64,000 nt of DNA, taken from the NCBI RefSeq assembly GCF_019801965.1, contig NZ_JAHVIA010000008.1, positions 186,001 to 250,000 on the forward strand, written 5' to 3'. Both the position numbers and the translations under genes were made by a program. Every line of letters begins with the position of its first letter. The first letter of the stretch is position 1. The stretch comes from Salipiger bermudensis. Its GTDB lineage: Bacteria; Pseudomonadota; Alphaproteobacteria; Rhodobacterales; Rhodobacteraceae. Of the stretch, positions 62,672 through 64,000 are shown in pieces. The notes under the pieces are model-generated. The model saw only the letters and a program-made list of their open reading frames with translations, had not been told where the DNA came from and did no database searches.

Positions 62672-63469
62672 TCAGGCGTCCTTGCGGTCGAAGAGGCGCG
62701 CCACGACGATGGCGAGCACGGTCAGAATGAGGGCCATGAGGATGGTCCAGCGCATCTCGTGCTGGCCGAACTCCCATTCGCCGAAGATCGGAAGGCGGCT
62801 CACGTCGCGGGCGCTCATCTCGGGATCGCGGGTGACATAGGCCACGCCGTAGATCGCGTAATAGCAGACGAGGTTGATGGCATAGGCCACCGAGGGGAAG
62901 GCGAAGAGCAGCTGCTTCCACAGCGCCGGCCGGGTGAGCTTGCCGAGCAGGCGCACATAGGTCGCCCACACCGCGATGGCGATGAAGATGAAGGCGATGT
63001 TCATGAAGCCCTTCATGATCCAGAGATTGTGCAGCCCGTTGGGGCTGTCGGAGCCCTCGTCGGCGCGGATCGAGGTGATCGCGTAGTCGAGCGTCACGTC
63101 CCAGCACAGGATGATGAACGGCAGGAACAGCCAGGCCAGTCCGAGAATGTCGGTGCGGATGCGCTTCCGCTTCTCGAAATTGTCGTAGAAGATATCAACG
63201 CGCACGTGGCTGTTGGTGGTGACGGCATAGCCGATCCCCATCAGCACAGCGGCGCCATAGAGCCACCATTGCAGATCGTCGAGCCAGGCCTGGTTGTGGC
63301 CCATCTGGCGCAGCACCACCTGGCAGCAGATCGCGATCATCAGGATCGGAAACAGCCAAGCTGCCAGGTTCGAGACCTGGATGACGAAACGGTCGCCACG
63401 GTTATGTTCGGCGCGCCCGATCTCTCCCGGATCGGAGATCGCGGCCACGACCTCGGTTTGCTCGGACAT
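62672..63469 (-). CDS. TRAP transporter small permease (DctQ type)
   Basis: 265 aa, larger than the usual ~160-200 aa. Four main helices: VSNLAAWLFPILMIAICCQV, WWLYGAAVLMGIGYAVTTNS, LGLAWLFLPFIILCWDVTLD, and NIAFIFIAIAVWATYVRLLG plus extra C-terminal hydrophobic segments. HVRVDIFYDNF is the DctQ motif. The start at 63469 has GGGAGG upstream. It pairs with the large permease. The long form is typical of TakQ-like subunits of 2-oxoacid-type TRAP systems. Confidence 0.9.
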   Translation of the reverse strand: MSEQTEVVAAISDPGEIGRAEHNRGDRFVIQVSNLAAWLFPILMIAICCQVVLRQMGHNQAWLDDLQWWLYGAAVLMGIGYAVTTNSHVRVDIFYDNFEKRKRIRTDILGLAWLFLPFIILCWDVTLDYAITSIRADEGSDSPNGLHNLWIMKGFMNIAFIFIAIAVWATYVRLLGKLTRPALWKQLLFAFPSVAYAINLVCYYAIYGVAYVTRDPEMSARDVSRLPIFGEWEFGQHEMRWTILMALILTVLAIVVARLFDRKDA

Positions 63470-63495
63470 CGAGCCTGCCTCCCTCAAGCATGCGT

Positions 63496-63522
63496 GGCCG
63501 GGGCAGAGATGCCGCCCCGGCC
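63496..63522 (-). terminator. Hairpin between dctP and dctQ
   Basis: Nine-base arms GGCCGGGGC (63496-63504) and GCCCCGGCC (63514-63522) in the short P-Q gap. TRAP operons often carry such hairpins, which leave more binding protein than permease. No strong T run. Confidence 0.65.
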
Positions 63523-63547
63523 TTGGTCTTTATGGATGAATTCCGGA

Positions 63548-64000
63548 TTACTTGTCGGCGACCGAAGTGTAGGGGCGCGGCAGGTAGATGTTGTTCGACC
63601 AGAGCTTGTAGTCCTGGCGGAACTGCTGCAGGTCGTCCCAGACTTCCTGGAAGAACGGGTCTTCGGCGCCAAGCTCGCTGGCAACCTCGAGCCAGGCGCT
63701 CTCGAACTGCTGAAGCTGCTCCTCGTTCCAGTTCTTGATCTCGACGCCGTGCTGGTCGACGTTTTCCTTCATCGCCGGGAAGTTCTTGGCTTCGCCCTCG
63801 GCGAAGTTGTCGGCGAGGTTGGCCATGCAGGCGATCTCGATCTGGTTCTGGGCGATCTCGTCGAGCTCTTCCCAGCGGTCCTTGTTGATCAGCAGCTCGA
63901 ACATGGTCGAGGGCTGGTGCCAGCCGGGGAAGTAGTTGTATTTCGCGATGTTGTAGAAGCCGAGATTGGCGTCCACCAGCGGCATCGAGAACTCGGTCGC
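63548..64000 (-). CDS. TRAP transporter substrate-binding protein (5' end outside window)
   Basis: Only the last 151 codons are visible; the frame is open to the right edge (reading ATEFSMPLVDANLGFYNIAK at the edge), so the signal peptide and most of the protein are missing. The motifs ATEFSMPLVDANLG, YNYFPGWHQPSTMFELLINK and EEQLQQFESAWLEVASELG match the TakP-type (2-oxoacid) DctP subfamily. The ligand may be a 2-oxoacid such as pyruvate, but the binding residues are outside the window. It is the first visible gene of the operon with the two permease genes. Confidence 0.88.
   Translation of the reverse strand, partial: ATEFSMPLVDANLGFYNIAKYNYFPGWHQPSTMFELLINKDRWEELDEIAQNQIEIACMANLADNFAEGEAKNFPAMKENVDQHGVEIKNWNEEQLQQFESAWLEVASELGAEDPFFQEVWDDLQQFRQDYKLWSNNIYLPRPYTSVADK

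Overview
The window looks like chromosomal DNA of a high-GC alphaproteobacterium of the Rhodobacteraceae (Roseobacter or Salipiger-like). The evidence is the gene set and order: an aglEFGAK cluster beside a glycogen operon, glnB-glnA, ppiD-trpE, nrdJ, a class II DAHP synthase, a two-domain cold-shock gene followed by a DUF192 gene, and TRAP and Liv transporters. Genus and species are inference. I see no phage, insertion sequence, CRISPR array, rRNA or clear foreign island. Genes are dense, with short gaps and many GC-rich terminator hairpins.

Layout. (1) 1-12808, minus strand: aglR, a GH1 beta-glucosidase gene, glk, glgP, glgB, glgC, glgA, glgX (glgX runs off the left edge). Many junctions are 4-base ATGA overlaps. 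(2) 13061-19524, plus strand, divergent: aglE-F-G-A-K, an alpha-glucoside ABC importer plus alpha-glucosidase. Together these form an import, hydrolysis, phosphorylation and storage module; AAAGCGCTT-type LacI-family sites lie between aglR and aglE, and a weaker one lies upstream of glgP. (3) 19759-29474: a purine (xanthine/urate-type) permease, an ABC-F ATPase, ndk, two small membrane-protein genes (DUF4112 and Pmp3), a TfoX C-terminal-domain gene, bioY, a DUF3445 gene, a lytic transglycosylase and two uncharacterised lineage-type proteins. (4) 30011-42984: glnA-glnB, the NAD(P)HX repair enzyme, trpE-ppiD, an aminotransferase, a divergent HxlR-regulator/QorB pair, gpt-fabI, pdxH, cold-shock protein and DUF192. 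(5) 43043-47306: tRNA-Pro(TGG) and the B12-dependent ribonucleotide reductase nrdJ, with an NrdR-type box and a DnaA box in its long leader. (6) 47477-51705: a small secreted protein, an AEC transporter, an acyl/aryl-CoA ligase divergent from an XRE-cupin regulator, and two small proteins. (7) 51865-57173, minus strand: a branched-chain amino-acid-type ABC importer (livK, G, F, H, M). (8) 57327-64000: a secreted PQQ-type sugar dehydrogenase, a GlxA-like AraC regulator, DAHP synthase, and a TakP-like TRAP transporter whose binding-protein gene runs off the right edge.

There is no unmistakable new system here. The most testable leads are the AglR-type sites that may couple sugar import to glycogen synthesis, the large periplasmic insertion in AglG, a repeated terminator-like intergenic element (one 30-base module present twice with a single mismatch), a perfect CtrA-type box before an uncharacterised membrane protein, the nrdJ control region, and several paired inverted repeats in divergent promoters (qorR/qorB, fabI/pdxH, bioY). 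Protein calls rest on recognised motifs and remembered family features; no database search was run.
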